64,000 bases of DNA from an uncultured Prochlorococcus sp. (GCF_902536725.1 NZ_CACAYO010000002.1:62001-126000), one strand, 5' to 3'. Shown: positions 49,795 to 58,203, numbered from the stretch's first letter. Notes: generated by a model not told the origin, from the letters alone. Numbers and translations are program-made.

Positions 49795-49935
49795 TTGGCC
49801 AATAATATTAATACAACTCATATTTCTCTAATTATACTTATTGTTCTAATGATTTCCTCTCTAGCCTGGCTCATCTTAAGAACCCTTAAGGAAGGTAGAA
49901 AAGCTCTAACAGAAATAAATAAGGATAGATCGTGA
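49795..49935 (+). CDS. Single-helix microprotein (46 aa)
   Basis: TTG frame of 46 codons: helix ISLIILIVLMISSLAWLIL followed by a basic amphipathic tail RTLKEGRKALTEINKDRS. 37 bases after the D-rich gene on the same strand, so possibly co-transcribed with it. Confidence 0.45.
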   Translation: MANNINTTHISLIILIVLMISSLAWLILRTLKEGRKALTEINKDRS

Positions 49936-50178
49936 AAAACAATAAACATTTAAAAAGAAGAATTTGATTAGATTTTTAAAACTCTTAAATTTATAGGTTT
50001 TACTAACTAAATAAATATATTCCAAAAATTTAAAAAATTTACCTTCTCAAAGTTTTGGGAAAGCATAATAAACTTAAATAAATACTAGAATTTGTTTAAT
50101 TGCTAAGTTAAAAATTACCAATCTGTTCAAATCCCATTTTTATGAAAGGCTCATCTTTATTATTACTTTGATAAATAA

Positions 50179-50274
50179 ATGCATCTAAATTCTTTACTTT
50201 ATATTTGTTCTATATCTTTATTCATTTATATAATGGCGCTGTTTTGGAGAGACTTGCCAAATCAAAAAAAGTGA
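50179..50274 (+). CDS. Possible microprotein (31 aa)
   Basis: ATG frame of 31 codons with a hydrophobic stretch (LLYICSISLFIYIMALFW) and tail RDLPNQKK. It is the only coding-like signal in the 417-base gap at 49936-50352; the rest of that gap shows nothing recognisable. Confidence 0.3.
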   Translation: MHLNSLLYICSISLFIYIMALFWRDLPNQKK

Positions 50275-50352
50275 ATAAATAATATTAATTTTGTTGCTTA
50301 TCAAAATAAATTGGGTTATTAATTTATTATTGGATTTAATTTTTTTATATAA

Positions 50353-50517
50353 ATGCTGAAAGAATCTTCAAATAACAATAACAAAAACATATTCTCAAAA
50401 ACAAATAGTATTGCAAAAGAAAAGATGATTTGCAAGGACGGATTTTGTTCATTACCAAATCAAGATGATATTCCAAAACTAGATTCAAATGATATGAATT
50501 TATTTGATCCTATTTAG
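50353..50517 (+). CDS. Small soluble protein with CKDGFC motif (54 aa)
   Basis: ATG frame of 54 codons. The N-terminus is Asn/Lys-rich, a central motif reads MICKDGFCSLPNQ with two Cys four apart, and the C-terminus is acidic (DSNDMNLFDPI). The Cys pair could bind metal or be redox-active. Family unknown. Confidence 0.5.
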   Translation: MLKESSNNNNKNIFSKTNSIAKEKMICKDGFCSLPNQDDIPKLDSNDMNLFDPI

Positions 50518-50585
50518 TAAATAAATAATATTTTGATAAATTAAAGATTAAATTGATAATGTTAGATTCTTTGAATATTTAATTT

Positions 50586-50921
50586 ATGTTTAATGACTTT
50601 TTAAACGCATATAAAGAGTTTTGGATTAAAGCTACAGACTTCAAAGGATTCACATCTCGATCGGACTGGTGGTTAGTTCAACTAGCGAATCTTATAATTT
50701 CTTTCCTAACTATCCCAATATTTTTAAAAACGTTTGGTTTCAATGCTTATGGAATAGTTTGTATCATTCCTCAAATAGCTATTGATGTAAGAAGAATCAA
50801 AGATTTTGGAAAAGATTGGAAATGGATCTTTATTAATTTAATACCTATCTTAGGATGGATCTTGTGGTTCATCTGGCTAGGCTTTGGTAAGACTGGTAAT
50901 GGGAAAAATAAACTTATATAG
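50586..50921 (+). CDS. DUF805 membrane protein
   Basis: 111 residues. N-terminal FNDFLNAYKEFWIKATDFKG, then FTSRSDWWLVQLANLIISFL, RRIKDFGKDWKWIFINLIPI and the C-terminal WFIWLGFGKTGNGKNK. The DUF805 family has three or four helices and unknown function; the RSDWW and DxGK(D) signatures are intact. Confidence 0.85.
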   Translation: MFNDFLNAYKEFWIKATDFKGFTSRSDWWLVQLANLIISFLTIPIFLKTFGFNAYGIVCIIPQIAIDVRRIKDFGKDWKWIFINLIPILGWILWFIWLGFGKTGNGKNKLI

Positions 50922-50932
50922 AAATTAACTCC

Positions 50933-51250
50933 TCATTTTTTTCTTTTTTTAAAATCTACAAATCTTACCTTTTCTCTTAACTCTATTTGTTTTTCAAGAA
51001 TTCTAAACACATGCATCTCGCATTCGGTTAACTTAAGAAACTGATCGAGTGTATCTTTATCTTCTTCATCAAAATTATCGAAAACTTCTGAAATTGCAGT
51101 ACTATTTCTAGAAATAAAAGCCTCTGCGACATCTCTTGGATTCTTGCCTGATTCGAAATCCTGAAAAGCTTCATAAGAATTAAGTTCTCTAGTTAACCAT
51201 TTAAACCATGGTTCATTTTTATTATTTTTTTTATTTATGATTTTCTTCAT
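50933..51250 (-). CDS. Small helical protein, paralogue of the 40.2-kb gene
   Basis: 105 residues, all-helical and charged. WFKWLTRELNSYEAFQDFES, NPRDVAEAFISRNSTAISEV, then LDQFLKLTECEMHVFRILEK. The same three blocks are in the 88-aa protein at 40238-40504. A basic C-terminus (RFVDFKKRKK) is extra here. Convergent with the DUF805 gene. Confidence 0.65.
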   Translation of the reverse strand: MKKIINKKNNKNEPWFKWLTRELNSYEAFQDFESGKNPRDVAEAFISRNSTAISEVFDNFDEEDKDTLDQFLKLTECEMHVFRILEKQIELREKVRFVDFKKRKK

Positions 51251-51455
51251 GAAAAAATTTTTACTAGTTTAATCATTATTAGTTATTCATTTTTTGACAG
51301 CTGTAAAAATACTTATTTTAAAAATTCAATTAAAGATTAATCTTATTTTTTACAAAATAACTAGCTTAATTACCATAAAGCTCTTTAAAGAATAAGTATT
51401 TATTACTCATTTTTTTGTATATGAGATAGCTAGAATTTATTTTTAGTAAAGTTCA

Positions 51456-51674
51456 TTGTCTATTCCATTTTACGACTTTCCTGCATCTCCAATTTTAATA
51501 GTTGGTGCTCTTGGCATTGCAGTAGCGATAGCAGTTTTTTTTGTCTCTTACCAAAAATATTTCAATTCTCCTTTGAACAAAGAGATTGCAGAAAAGAAAA
51601 AAGCCTTAATTAAGGAACAAAAAGAATTAAATGAAAGATTAGAAAAAATAGAACAAGATTTAAAAAATTTATAA
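51456..51674 (+). CDS. Small membrane protein with coiled-coil tail (72 aa)
   Basis: 72 residues from TTG. N-terminal helix PILIVGALGIAVAIAVFFVS, then a long charged helix (NKEIAEKKKALIKEQKELNE, RLEKIEQDLKNL) with heptad spacing. The N-anchored coiled coil suggests a scaffold or complex-subunit role. Family unknown. Confidence 0.6.
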   Translation: MSIPFYDFPASPILIVGALGIAVAIAVFFVSYQKYFNSPLNKEIAEKKKALIKEQKELNERLEKIEQDLKNL

Positions 51675-51760
51675 AAAATTACTTTTAAATAGAGATGAGT
51701 TAATGATCTCGAATTCAAGACCTTAATTTTTTTAACAGGAATTTTGGTCTATAAGTGGAT

Positions 51761-51916
51761 ATGGATAAAGATCATCTTATTGAGTTAATTTCTAATAGTC
51801 TTCTTTACGAGAGTAAAAATTCTGACTCTAATAGGAATCTTATTGACTTTAAAAATTACTTAGAAAGATTGAATCTAGATCAATTGAGAACTATGTCTAA
51901 AGAATTTATTCTTTAG
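51761..51916 (+). CDS. Small soluble helical protein (51 aa)
   Basis: ATG frame of 51 codons: DKDHLIELISNSLLYESKNS, a SNRNLIDFKNYLERLNLDQL block and RTMSKEFIL. Two helices predicted. Family not recognised; composition is coding-like. Confidence 0.5.
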   Translation: MDKDHLIELISNSLLYESKNSDSNRNLIDFKNYLERLNLDQLRTMSKEFIL

Positions 51917-51969
51917 TATGGTTTTAAAATTTCTTTATTGTTTATTAAATAATCAATACTTTTTAAAAA

Positions 51970-53103
51970 TTGTTATTATCAAAAATTAAGAGATATATGC
52001 TTAAATTAAATAGAGGCGATTTTTTAATAAAACCATTTTTAAAAAGAAATAATATTAGAGCTTCTTATCAAATTATTTCTACTATCTTCCCAATCTTTTT
52101 TATTTGGTTAATCGTCTACCAAATAATAAATCAACCTTTTTCATTATTTATTAAAGGATTTCTATTGATACCTTTTTTAGTTCTTCTAACTCTATTCTCT
52201 TCTCGAACGTTCTCATTAATGCATGATTGCGGTCATAATTCTCTTTTTACAAAACGGAAATTAAACCGCCTTTTTGGATTTTTACTTGGATTGGTTAATG
52301 GTATACCCCAGAAGTCATGGTCAATTGATCATGCATTTCATCATAGAAATAATGGAAATTGGGAAATTTACAAAGGGCCGATAGATGTTTTAAGTCTTAA
52401 AGATTATGAATCTCTTACAAAAAGAGAGCAAATATTTTATAAAGTAAGTCGAAACTGGATGATGCTTTTCCCGGGCGGTTTTTTTTACCTAGTGTTAAAA
52501 CCCAGATTAGGACTTATCATTATTATTTTTAATTTCATTAAAGATATACTAGAAGAGACTTTTATCAAAATAAAAAAAAGGGAAATTCCTCAACTTTTAG
52601 CTATTAATTCAAGAGTCAAACCACCTTTTTCTGATTATGGAGATAATTTTAATGAACTATGTGAATTAGTAATCAATAACATAGTAGTGATAATAGGATG
52701 GATTTTTATGTGTAAATGGTTGGGATTAGTATTTTTTATATCATTTTATTCCATTGTATTAACCTTATCAGCAGCAATTTTAATATGTGTTTTTTTCGTG
52801 CAACATAACTATGAGAATGCATATGCTAAAAATACAAAGAATTGGGATCTGATCGATGGAGCGATTTTAGGTAGTAGCAATTTAGATATCCCTAACTGGC
52901 TAAATTGGTTTTTAGCAGACATATCCTTCCACAGCATTCATCATCTCTCTGAGAGAATACCAAATTACAACTTAAGAGCTTGTCATAAAGCAAATATTCA
53001 TTTGCTCCAACAATCAAAGTTCTTAAAATTAAGCGATTTTGCAAACTGCTTCAAATATATTATTTGGGATAATAAAAATGAAAAATTAATTCCAATAAAT
53101 TAA
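51970..53103 (+). CDS. Acyl-lipid fatty acid desaturase (membrane-bound)
   Basis: 377 residues from TTG; an ATG at 51997 would remove nine residues. Three histidine boxes: HDCGH (85-89), HAFHH (121-125), HSIHH (321-325). Four membrane helices. These bind a di-iron centre that introduces a double bond into acyl chains of membrane lipids, using ferredoxin. The order and spacing fit the DesA-like (delta-12/15) branch, but the position specificity cannot be told. Confidence 0.88.
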   Translation: MLLSKIKRYMLKLNRGDFLIKPFLKRNNIRASYQIISTIFPIFFIWLIVYQIINQPFSLFIKGFLLIPFLVLLTLFSSRTFSLMHDCGHNSLFTKRKLNRLFGFLLGLVNGIPQKSWSIDHAFHHRNNGNWEIYKGPIDVLSLKDYESLTKREQIFYKVSRNWMMLFPGGFFYLVLKPRLGLIIIIFNFIKDILEETFIKIKKREIPQLLAINSRVKPPFSDYGDNFNELCELVINNIVVIIGWIFMCKWLGLVFFISFYSIVLTLSAAILICVFFVQHNYENAYAKNTKNWDLIDGAILGSSNLDIPNWLNWFLADISFHSIHHLSERIPNYNLRACHKANIHLLQQSKFLKLSDFANCFKYIIWDNKNEKLIPIN

Positions 53104-53106
53104 TAC

Positions 53107-53259
53107 TTAATTCAACCTTCTTCTCAATTTTCTTTTTAGAGGAATACTGCTATATGCATGAGTACCAATGGATGGAGGCAAGTCATTCTTTAAAGGATGC
53201 ATAAAAGCATTTGCCATACTCTCTAACATTTTCGAAAGCCAAGTAATTAATGATTTCAT
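53107..53259 (-). CDS. Small basic protein (50 aa)
   Basis: ATG frame of 50 codons: amphipathic N-terminus SLITWLSKMLESMANAFMHP, then LPPSIGTHAYSSIPLKRKLR. A Pro/Gly-containing centre and a basic C-terminus. Family not recognised. Its stop is 3 bases past the convergent desaturase. Confidence 0.5.
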   Translation of the reverse strand: MKSLITWLSKMLESMANAFMHPLKNDLPPSIGTHAYSSIPLKRKLRRRLN

Positions 53260-53545
53260 CTGAACATCTATAAAGTATACTTTTTTATCATCTAACTAAA
53301 TTTCTGAAAAGTAAATCAGTCTTTATGCTGATTTTTTAAGAAGATTTGCTTATAAATTAATATTAAATAATTAAAGTTATTTTTTACTTTTGTGTTTAAA
53401 AACAGTGATATTACTATCTTTTTCAAAGTAAACCAGTTGAAAAAATTTAGTAAATAATACTTATTTTTTCTGATTCACTTAATAAATTTAATTTTTGAAC
53501 ATAAATTCGTGCTATATCTCTATTCCAAATAAATCCAACAATATT

Positions 53546-53704
53546 ATGAATGATTCATTTGTTTCTACCAACCAGAATAAAGAAATAGATTCTATTAATT
53601 CATATTTCGAGTGTATTACTGAATGCAGTATTGTGGATGGTCATCAAGAATGTATTACTCGTTGTTTAGAAGTTCATTTAAAGGGAGGTGATCAAAATGA
53701 ATAA
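53546..53704 (+). CDS. Twin CX3C microprotein (52 aa)
   Basis: 52 residues from the ATG at 53546; a TTG 51 bases upstream gives a longer form without support. The N-terminus is polar (MNDSFVSTNQNKEID), and the C-terminal half holds two CX3C pairs: ECITECS and ECITRCLE, 10 residues apart, separated by IVDGHQ. The twin pattern suggests a disulfide helical hairpin or a metal site. The 3' end overlaps the next gene by 8 bases. No family named with certainty. Confidence 0.6.
   Translation: MNDSFVSTNQNKEIDSINSYFECITECSIVDGHQECITRCLEVHLKGGDQNE
53681..53693 (+). promoter_or_regulatory. Near-perfect Shine-Dalgarno for the downstream microprotein
   Basis: AAGGGAGGTGATC differs by one base from the full complement of the 16S rRNA 3' end. 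Core GGAGG lies 8 bases before the ATG at 53697. Most genes in this window have weak or no such site. Confidence 0.75.
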
Positions 53705-53849
53705 AAAAAATTCACCTCAAAGGAAAACAACTTTAAAATGGAACTCGAATGGAGAGCTTTCCGAAATTGATATGTTAAGAATTTTAGAAAAGATATCATC
53801 ACACGATCTTAATAAATGTGAATTAACATGCGATTCTGATACAAATTAA
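53697..53849 (+). CDS. Coupled microprotein (50 aa)
   Basis: 50 residues, starting inside the last codons of the CX3C gene and served by the strong ribosome-binding site just upstream. N-terminus basic (MNKKNSPQRKTTLKWN), centre NGELSEIDMLRILEKISSHD, C-terminus LNKCELTCDSDTN with a CX3C pair like its neighbour. Likely acts with it. Family unknown. Confidence 0.6.
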   Translation: MNKKNSPQRKTTLKWNSNGELSEIDMLRILEKISSHDLNKCELTCDSDTN

Positions 53850-53978
53850 GTTTTTAAATATATTTACCAATACTGCTGATAAAAAGGCAGCTTATGGGAT
53901 TTGTGTAGGATTTTAATTAATCAGATTACAATCAAGATTTAGAATATTTTCAAAAAACTTTAGTTTTTATTTTAAAAA

Positions 53979-54119
53979 TTAATTTTTAGAACTCCTAATT
54001 TTTTTTAAGAATGTTTTACTAATTTCTTTTTTTGTTAGTTGAATCGGTTTTACTAATCCTGAATCACCATGGGTTGGACAATAATAAGTCATAAGCATCC
54101 AATTTTTTTCTTGATCCAT
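53979..54119 (-). CDS. Small basic protein (46 aa)
   Basis: ATG frame of 46 codons: MDQEKNWMLMTYYCPTHGD, then SGLVKPIQLTKKEISKTF and a Lys-rich end. YYCPTHGDSG looks like a conserved turn. Family unknown. Confidence 0.5.
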   Translation of the reverse strand: MDQEKNWMLMTYYCPTHGDSGLVKPIQLTKKEISKTFLKKIRSSKN

Positions 54120-54308
54120 AATTAATAACTTTTTAAATAATGATTAAGTAGTTAGGATGAATTTTGAAAAAATTGCTTTTTTTTAAGCTTTTTTTCTTTT
54201 TTACTTAATAATTTATAAAAAATTTGAATCTATCCTCACAAAATAGATATAAATACGCATGACTTAAAAAAAAAAAACTGCTATTTATAAATTAATTTAA
54301 GATTATTC

Positions 54309-54440
54309 ATGTCCCTAGAATCCATATTGATGGTACTTGCTCCAATCTGTCTTTTTACCGTAGGAGTTATTGTTTTACCTATTTTAGTGAAACCACGTAA
54401 ACAATCTGGTTTACCTAAGAGGTATATACGTGGTCTTTAA
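54309..54440 (+). CDS. Single-helix microprotein (43 aa)
   Basis: ATG frame of 43 codons: helix ILMVLAPICLFTVGVIVLPI followed by a basic tail (KPRKQSGLPKRYIRGL). Shape resembles small photosynthetic or cytochrome-complex subunits; no family match claimed. The 238-base stretch after it holds nothing recognisable. Confidence 0.5.
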   Translation: MSLESILMVLAPICLFTVGVIVLPILVKPRKQSGLPKRYIRGL

Positions 54441-54678
54441 ATTAATTAAGCTTTAAGTACAGCTAAGATAATCAGCATTAAAATTAATAATTAATAAGAT
54501 CGGGATAAAAGATTAAAATTAAAAAATGTTTGGCACAAATAGTTTAATACGAAGATGAAATTAAAATCTTAAAAACTTTATCGAAAAAATTTTAAATTCT
54601 TTTCATTATGAGATCCTGTGATGGATAATAGAATATATAAATTAACTTTTATTTAACAAAATTCTTAACCAAAAAAAT

Positions 54679-55845
54679 TTGAGTAATATACATTTTTCAG
54701 GTCTTAAGGGCCAAGCGCTTGTAATCGAGGATAAAGATATTCCAAGCATAAAAGAATTTCAGAATGTTATCCCAGATCACTACTTTAAGAGCAATACCAA
54801 AACTTCATTAAGGTATCTTTTACAATCAGCATTAATTCAATCATTAGTAGTTGCGATAGGGTTATCTATTCCATTTACCCCCCAAATGATCCCAATTTGG
54901 ATTATTTACGCATTACTATCAGGTACCACTGCAATGGGATTCTGGGTAATTGCTCATGAATGTGGACATGGAGCATTCTCTAAAAACAAGATATTGGAAT
55001 CTATAATTGGTTATTTACTACATTCATTACTTTTAGTGCCTTATTTTTCTTGGCAGCGTTCGCATGCAGTTCATCATAGATTCACAAATAACATAACCAA
55101 TGGAGAAACTCACGTACCTTTAGTAATTAAAGGGAATGGAGTTACAGAAAAAGTTGGGGGAGAAAAAGAATTACATTTTTCAAATTCCTTAGGTAAGAAA
55201 AATTATGGAATTCTTCAACTTGTTTTACATCTAATTTTTGGCTGGCCTGCTTATTTACTTACAGGAAGTACAGGGGGTGTTAGATATGGAACTTCAAATC
55301 ATTTTTGGCCAATTAAACCATTTTCTAAAGCATTATGGCCATCAATATGGGCCAAGAAGGTTTGGATATCAGATATTGGTGTAGGTTTGACATTATTAGG
55401 CATTATTTATTTAGTTCTCAAGTGTGGAATATTTCCAGTTATTGCTCTATATTTTGGTCCTTTATTAGTGGTTAATTGTTGGCTAGTAGTTTATACATGG
55501 CTTCATCACACAGATTCTGATGTACCTCATCTTTCAAATACGGAATTTTCCTTTATGAGAGGGGCATTTCTATCTATTGACAGGCCTTACGGTAAAGTCT
55601 TTAATTTACTTCACCATAATATAGGTTCTAGCCATGTCGTTCATCATGTATGTCCAAAGATCCCCCATTATCATGCAAAAAAGGCAACTGTCTTAATTAA
55701 AAAAGCCTTTAAAAAAGCATATCTTTTTAATCCTGATCCAATACATAAAGCTCTATGGAATATTGCTTGCAATTGCGTTGCTGTGAAGTCAGAAATCAAA
55801 AGAGGAAGATACATATGGCAATCTTCATACAAAATGATGGATTAA
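54679..55845 (+). CDS. Acyl-lipid fatty acid desaturase, delta-12 type
   Basis: 388 residues from TTG. Histidine boxes HECGH (93-97), HAVHH (129-133) and HVVHH (319-323), with membrane helices between. The DesA-like signature GFWVIAHECGHGAFSKNK and the VVHHVCPKIPHYHAKKAT end fit the delta-12 group (DesA/FAD2-like). It desaturates acyl chains of glycolipids in the membrane and helps cold and light acclimation. Second desaturase in 4 kb, divergent in sequence from the first. Confidence 0.9.
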   Translation: MSNIHFSGLKGQALVIEDKDIPSIKEFQNVIPDHYFKSNTKTSLRYLLQSALIQSLVVAIGLSIPFTPQMIPIWIIYALLSGTTAMGFWVIAHECGHGAFSKNKILESIIGYLLHSLLLVPYFSWQRSHAVHHRFTNNITNGETHVPLVIKGNGVTEKVGGEKELHFSNSLGKKNYGILQLVLHLIFGWPAYLLTGSTGGVRYGTSNHFWPIKPFSKALWPSIWAKKVWISDIGVGLTLLGIIYLVLKCGIFPVIALYFGPLLVVNCWLVVYTWLHHTDSDVPHLSNTEFSFMRGAFLSIDRPYGKVFNLLHHNIGSSHVVHHVCPKIPHYHAKKATVLIKKAFKKAYLFNPDPIHKALWNIACNCVAVKSEIKRGRYIWQSSYKMMD

Positions 55846-55961
55846 AAATATAATAAGAATCAATTCTTTATCACATTAATTTACGCAAATCTGAAAAGAA
55901 TATAAAAGAATTAGCAATAACAAATTTTTCATCTTAGAAAATACCTAATTAAAATAGTCTT

Positions 55962-56123
55962 ATGAGTGGTGACAATTTGCATGGCAAGCAACCAATTAAA
56001 TTTTATTCGGAAAAAATAACACTTACAAAAGTTGAATTATTAGAAAGACAGTTGAATTTAGGCGAAAAAATTTCAGATTTAGATCAAAAGCACAAAGAAT
56101 GGAGCAAAAAACTATTAGGTTGA
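55962..56123 (+). CDS. Small helical protein (53 aa)
   Basis: ATG frame of 53 codons. SGDNLHGKQPIKFYSEKITL, then KVELLERQLNLGEKISDLDQ and KHKEWSKKLLG: one polar lead-in and a long coiled-coil-like helix. Family unknown. Confidence 0.5.
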   Translation: MSGDNLHGKQPIKFYSEKITLTKVELLERQLNLGEKISDLDQKHKEWSKKLLG

Positions 56124-56174
56124 TCATCTAATTTGATGAATATTAATTACTTTTTGATATTTCTATTTGCCTTA

Positions 56175-56789
56175 TCAAGAAACTTTTCTGTAAATTATTG
56201 AAAAATTATTTGCAGGCATACTAATAATATTCTCTTGAGAAAAACCATTTTTCATACTCTCATCAGAAACTTCCTCAAGATTTTTTATACCCCAAAGATT
56301 ATTTTGGATTTTTAATGAATTATCAAAATAATAATTACTTTTACTTGTATGCTTATTATAAATTTTAAATGGCCAATACAAAATCAAAAATTCTCTTTTA
56401 TTGAGTAATTTTCTTGAATCTCTAAAGAGTGCTACAGTACATGATCATTCTGCTACATGAATCATATTTATAGAAATTATTCCTTGCAAAGAATTAGCTA
56501 ATATCAATGGAATTTTCCAAGGAATTTTTTTTACATCAATCGCAAGAGGCATGGCATTTTCTTGGTTAGCTCTTCATACTCAATCCAAGAACTTATGCTT
56601 TTTCTATGCGCTAACTCTGAGTCACTTGTTTGCCAAATTATTTCAGGAAATCGTTTTTGAAAAACACTCCATTTTCACCACTGCCACTTCCGATTTCTAA
56701 TACTGAACCTTTTTTTATAATTCGGGATAGTACATCACTAATGCATTCTCTATTTCTTTGAGTTGCCGAAAAAAAAGTCTATTATCCAA
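56175..56789 (-). pseudogene. Broken DUF938 SAM methyltransferase
   Basis: Joined frames on the minus strand read a full DUF938 protein: a start near 56789 (DNRLFF), ATQRNRECISDVLSRIIKKG, motif I SVLEIGSGSGENGVFF, KRFPEIIWQTSDSEL, MPLAIDVKKIPWKIPL, SINMIHVAE, and the intact C-terminal 70 residues with YWPFKIYNKHT and SMPANNFSIIYRK. Lesions: one-base loss in an A8 tract near 56775, frameshifts near 56665 and 56590, and TGG to TGA at 56445-56447 (W of HVAEW). Not functional as drawn. Confidence 0.85.
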
Positions 56790-56840
56790 AATAAAAAAAA
56801 TTGGGCGATTCAGTAAAAATAATAATTCTAAAATCCTTGA

Positions 56841-57005
56841 TTATTTAACCTTTCTCAATTTTGGAGTATTGAAAAACATTATTTTAAGGCTAAAGAATAA
56901 TATTGAAACTGTAAGAGCAGGCAAGATATAAAGTATTAAATCAGAACTCATTAGAGAAGGAATCCTTCCAAAAATTAAATGCATGTAGTAGGTCGCGAAT
57001 GACAT
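56841..57005 (-). CDS. Small membrane protein (54 aa)
   Basis: ATG frame of 54 codons: polar/aromatic start MSFATYYMHLIFGRIPSLMS, one strong helix LILYILPALTVSILFFSL, basic end TPKLRKVK. A start at 56951 (36 residues) is the alternative. It lies downstream of the candidate small RNA/attenuator at 57082-57182, which might control it. Confidence 0.45.
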   Translation of the reverse strand: MSFATYYMHLIFGRIPSLMSSDLILYILPALTVSILFFSLKIMFFNTPKLRKVK

Positions 57006-57081
57006 AAATTCATATTTATCTAATTTATTAATAGCAATTATTTGAATTTTAAAAACTACTTTTAGTCGAAAACCAAAAATT

Positions 57082-57182
57082 CTAAAAAAAAAAGAGTCAG
57101 CCTGTATCCCTACTAGCTGACTCTTGCAATATATTAATTTAAATTACCTCTAAATGAGGATATGCCTCTAAACAAACAAGGT
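57082..57182 (-). ncRNA. Candidate small RNA or attenuator with terminator
   Basis: On the minus strand a TATAAG box (57189-57194) points to a start near 57182. The ~100-base transcript can form a GAGG-CATAT-CCTC hairpin and then the strong AAGAGTCAGC / GCTGACTCTT stem (57092-57125) followed by ten T. No coding frame fits. It is divergent from the hli genes and ends ~80 bases before the 54-aa gene, so it is either a free small RNA or a leader with a premature terminator. Confidence 0.5.
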
Positions 57183-57282
57183 AAAAAACTTATATTTTTT
57201 CTACAAATTTAAAAAAACAGAACAAAATTAAAATTATTTATAAGGTATAATTCGACACATATATGTAGCAGTTTCTTTAATT

Positions 57283-57298
57283 TTCGCGATAAAGCGAA
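57283..57298 (+). other. Hairpin in the hli upstream region
   Basis: TTCGC / GCGAA inverted repeat with a 6-base loop, ~75 bases before the first hli start. It could be a binding site or leader hairpin. No known operator is matched. Confidence 0.3.
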
Positions 57299-57369
57299 GA
57301 ATTATCCCTAATTTTCTTTACATTAATAAATATATATGTTATATTTATTTACAAATTATACAAAAAAAA

Positions 57370-57477
57370 ATGACTCCAGAAGCAGAACGTTTTAACGGTT
57401 GGGCAGCTATGTTAGGTTTCGTTGCCGCAGTCGGTGCATATGTGACAACAGGCCAAATTATTCCAGGCTGGTTTTAA
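57370..57477 (+). CDS. hli: High-light-inducible protein (35 aa)
   Basis: 35 residues: ERFNGWAAMLGFVAAVGAYV and TTGQIIPGWF, the chlorophyll-binding Hlip/LHC helix and tail. Hlips bind chlorophyll and carotenoid, quench excess energy, and protect PSII assembly. Its stop shares a base with the next start (TAATG). Confidence 0.93.
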   Translation: MTPEAERFNGWAAMLGFVAAVGAYVTTGQIIPGWF

Positions 57478-57620
57478 TGTCAAATAACGTACAAAAAAAA
57501 GTATTAGAAAAAGAAAAAATTGTTGCTGAAAAGCTAAACGGAAGATTCGCCATGTTAGGTTTTATAGCTCTTATTGGAGCATACTTTACTACAGGTCAAA
57601 TAATTCCTGGCTTTATCTAA
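57477..57620 (+). CDS. hli: High-light-inducible protein (47 aa)
   Basis: 47 residues. A charged N-terminal extension (MSNNVQKKVLEKEKIVAEKL) precedes the Hlip helix NGRFAMLGFIALIGAYFTT and GQIIPGFI. Coupled to the previous gene by TAATG. The conserved NGR and AM residues are present. A terminator follows 25 bases later. Confidence 0.93.
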   Translation: MSNNVQKKVLEKEKIVAEKLNGRFAMLGFIALIGAYFTTGQIIPGFI

Positions 57621-57644
57621 AATAAATTTTAAATTTTTTCTAAT

Positions 57645-57674
57645 GAGTCAATTTAATTATTGACTCTTTTTTTT
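57645..57674 (+). terminator. Intrinsic terminator of the hli pair
   Basis: GAGTCAA / TTGACTC stem followed by eight T, just after the second hli stop. Confidence 0.85.
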
Positions 57675-57842
57675 GGTTATTTTTCTAATTATTATATGCT
57701 TTCTTTTAGTTGAGATTTGAATAATCCCATTTCGAAAAAAGCAATATGTTCATAATCAGTATAGAAGTTTTATCTCAATTCTAAAAATTTTATTTATAGT
57801 AATTTTTTAGTTTTAGGAGTATCAAGGCGAAATATTTGATAA

Positions 57843-58018
57843 GAAGCATCATTTTGGCTAATTATAATAATTTACACTGGCGTGATAATTACTCAAACTA
57901 AGAAAGGCTATTGGAATAATATCAAAGAATTAAATATCCCATCTAGAAAGCCTAATGACCGAATTTACAAAAACTAGCTGAAGGCAGAAATATTAATATA
58001 ATTATTTTTATTTTTTAA
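57843..58018 (+). pseudogene. Likely degenerate small membrane-protein gene
   Basis: The frame FWLIIIIYTGVIITQTKKGY, then WNNIKELNIPSRKPNDRIYK ends at a TAG (57975-57977), and adding one base in the A run yields KLAEGRNINIIIFIF. It looks coding, but has no proper start (a GTG at 57882 is possible) and an apparent frameshift. No confirmed family. Confidence 0.35.
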
Positions 58019-58041
58019 AACTTAAATTTATTTCTTAATTG

Positions 58042-58203
58042 ATGCTATCTTTATCGAGATATTTTAGATATTCATTGAGAGTAAAGCTTGAACCGGAAAC
58101 AGCCTTTATTGGTAAAAAGTTTGCTTATATATTTCTAGGAATAATATTTAGCCTAAACGCCATAACTTTTATTTGGTTTTTCTTATTTTCAAATTTTAAA
58201 TAA
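58042..58203 (+). CDS. Small membrane protein (53 aa)
   Basis: ATG frame of 53 codons: basic N-terminus (LSRYFRYSLRVKLEPETAFI), then helix YIFLGIIFSLNAITFIWFFL. Plausible but unrecognised. Confidence 0.45.
   Translation: MLSLSRYFRYSLRVKLEPETAFIGKKFAYIFLGIIFSLNAITFIWFFLFSNFK

Noticed and set aside
49936..50178. Spacer searched for a gene or terminator
   Set aside because: Only weak A/T-rich repeats were seen, with no frame beyond 25 codons.
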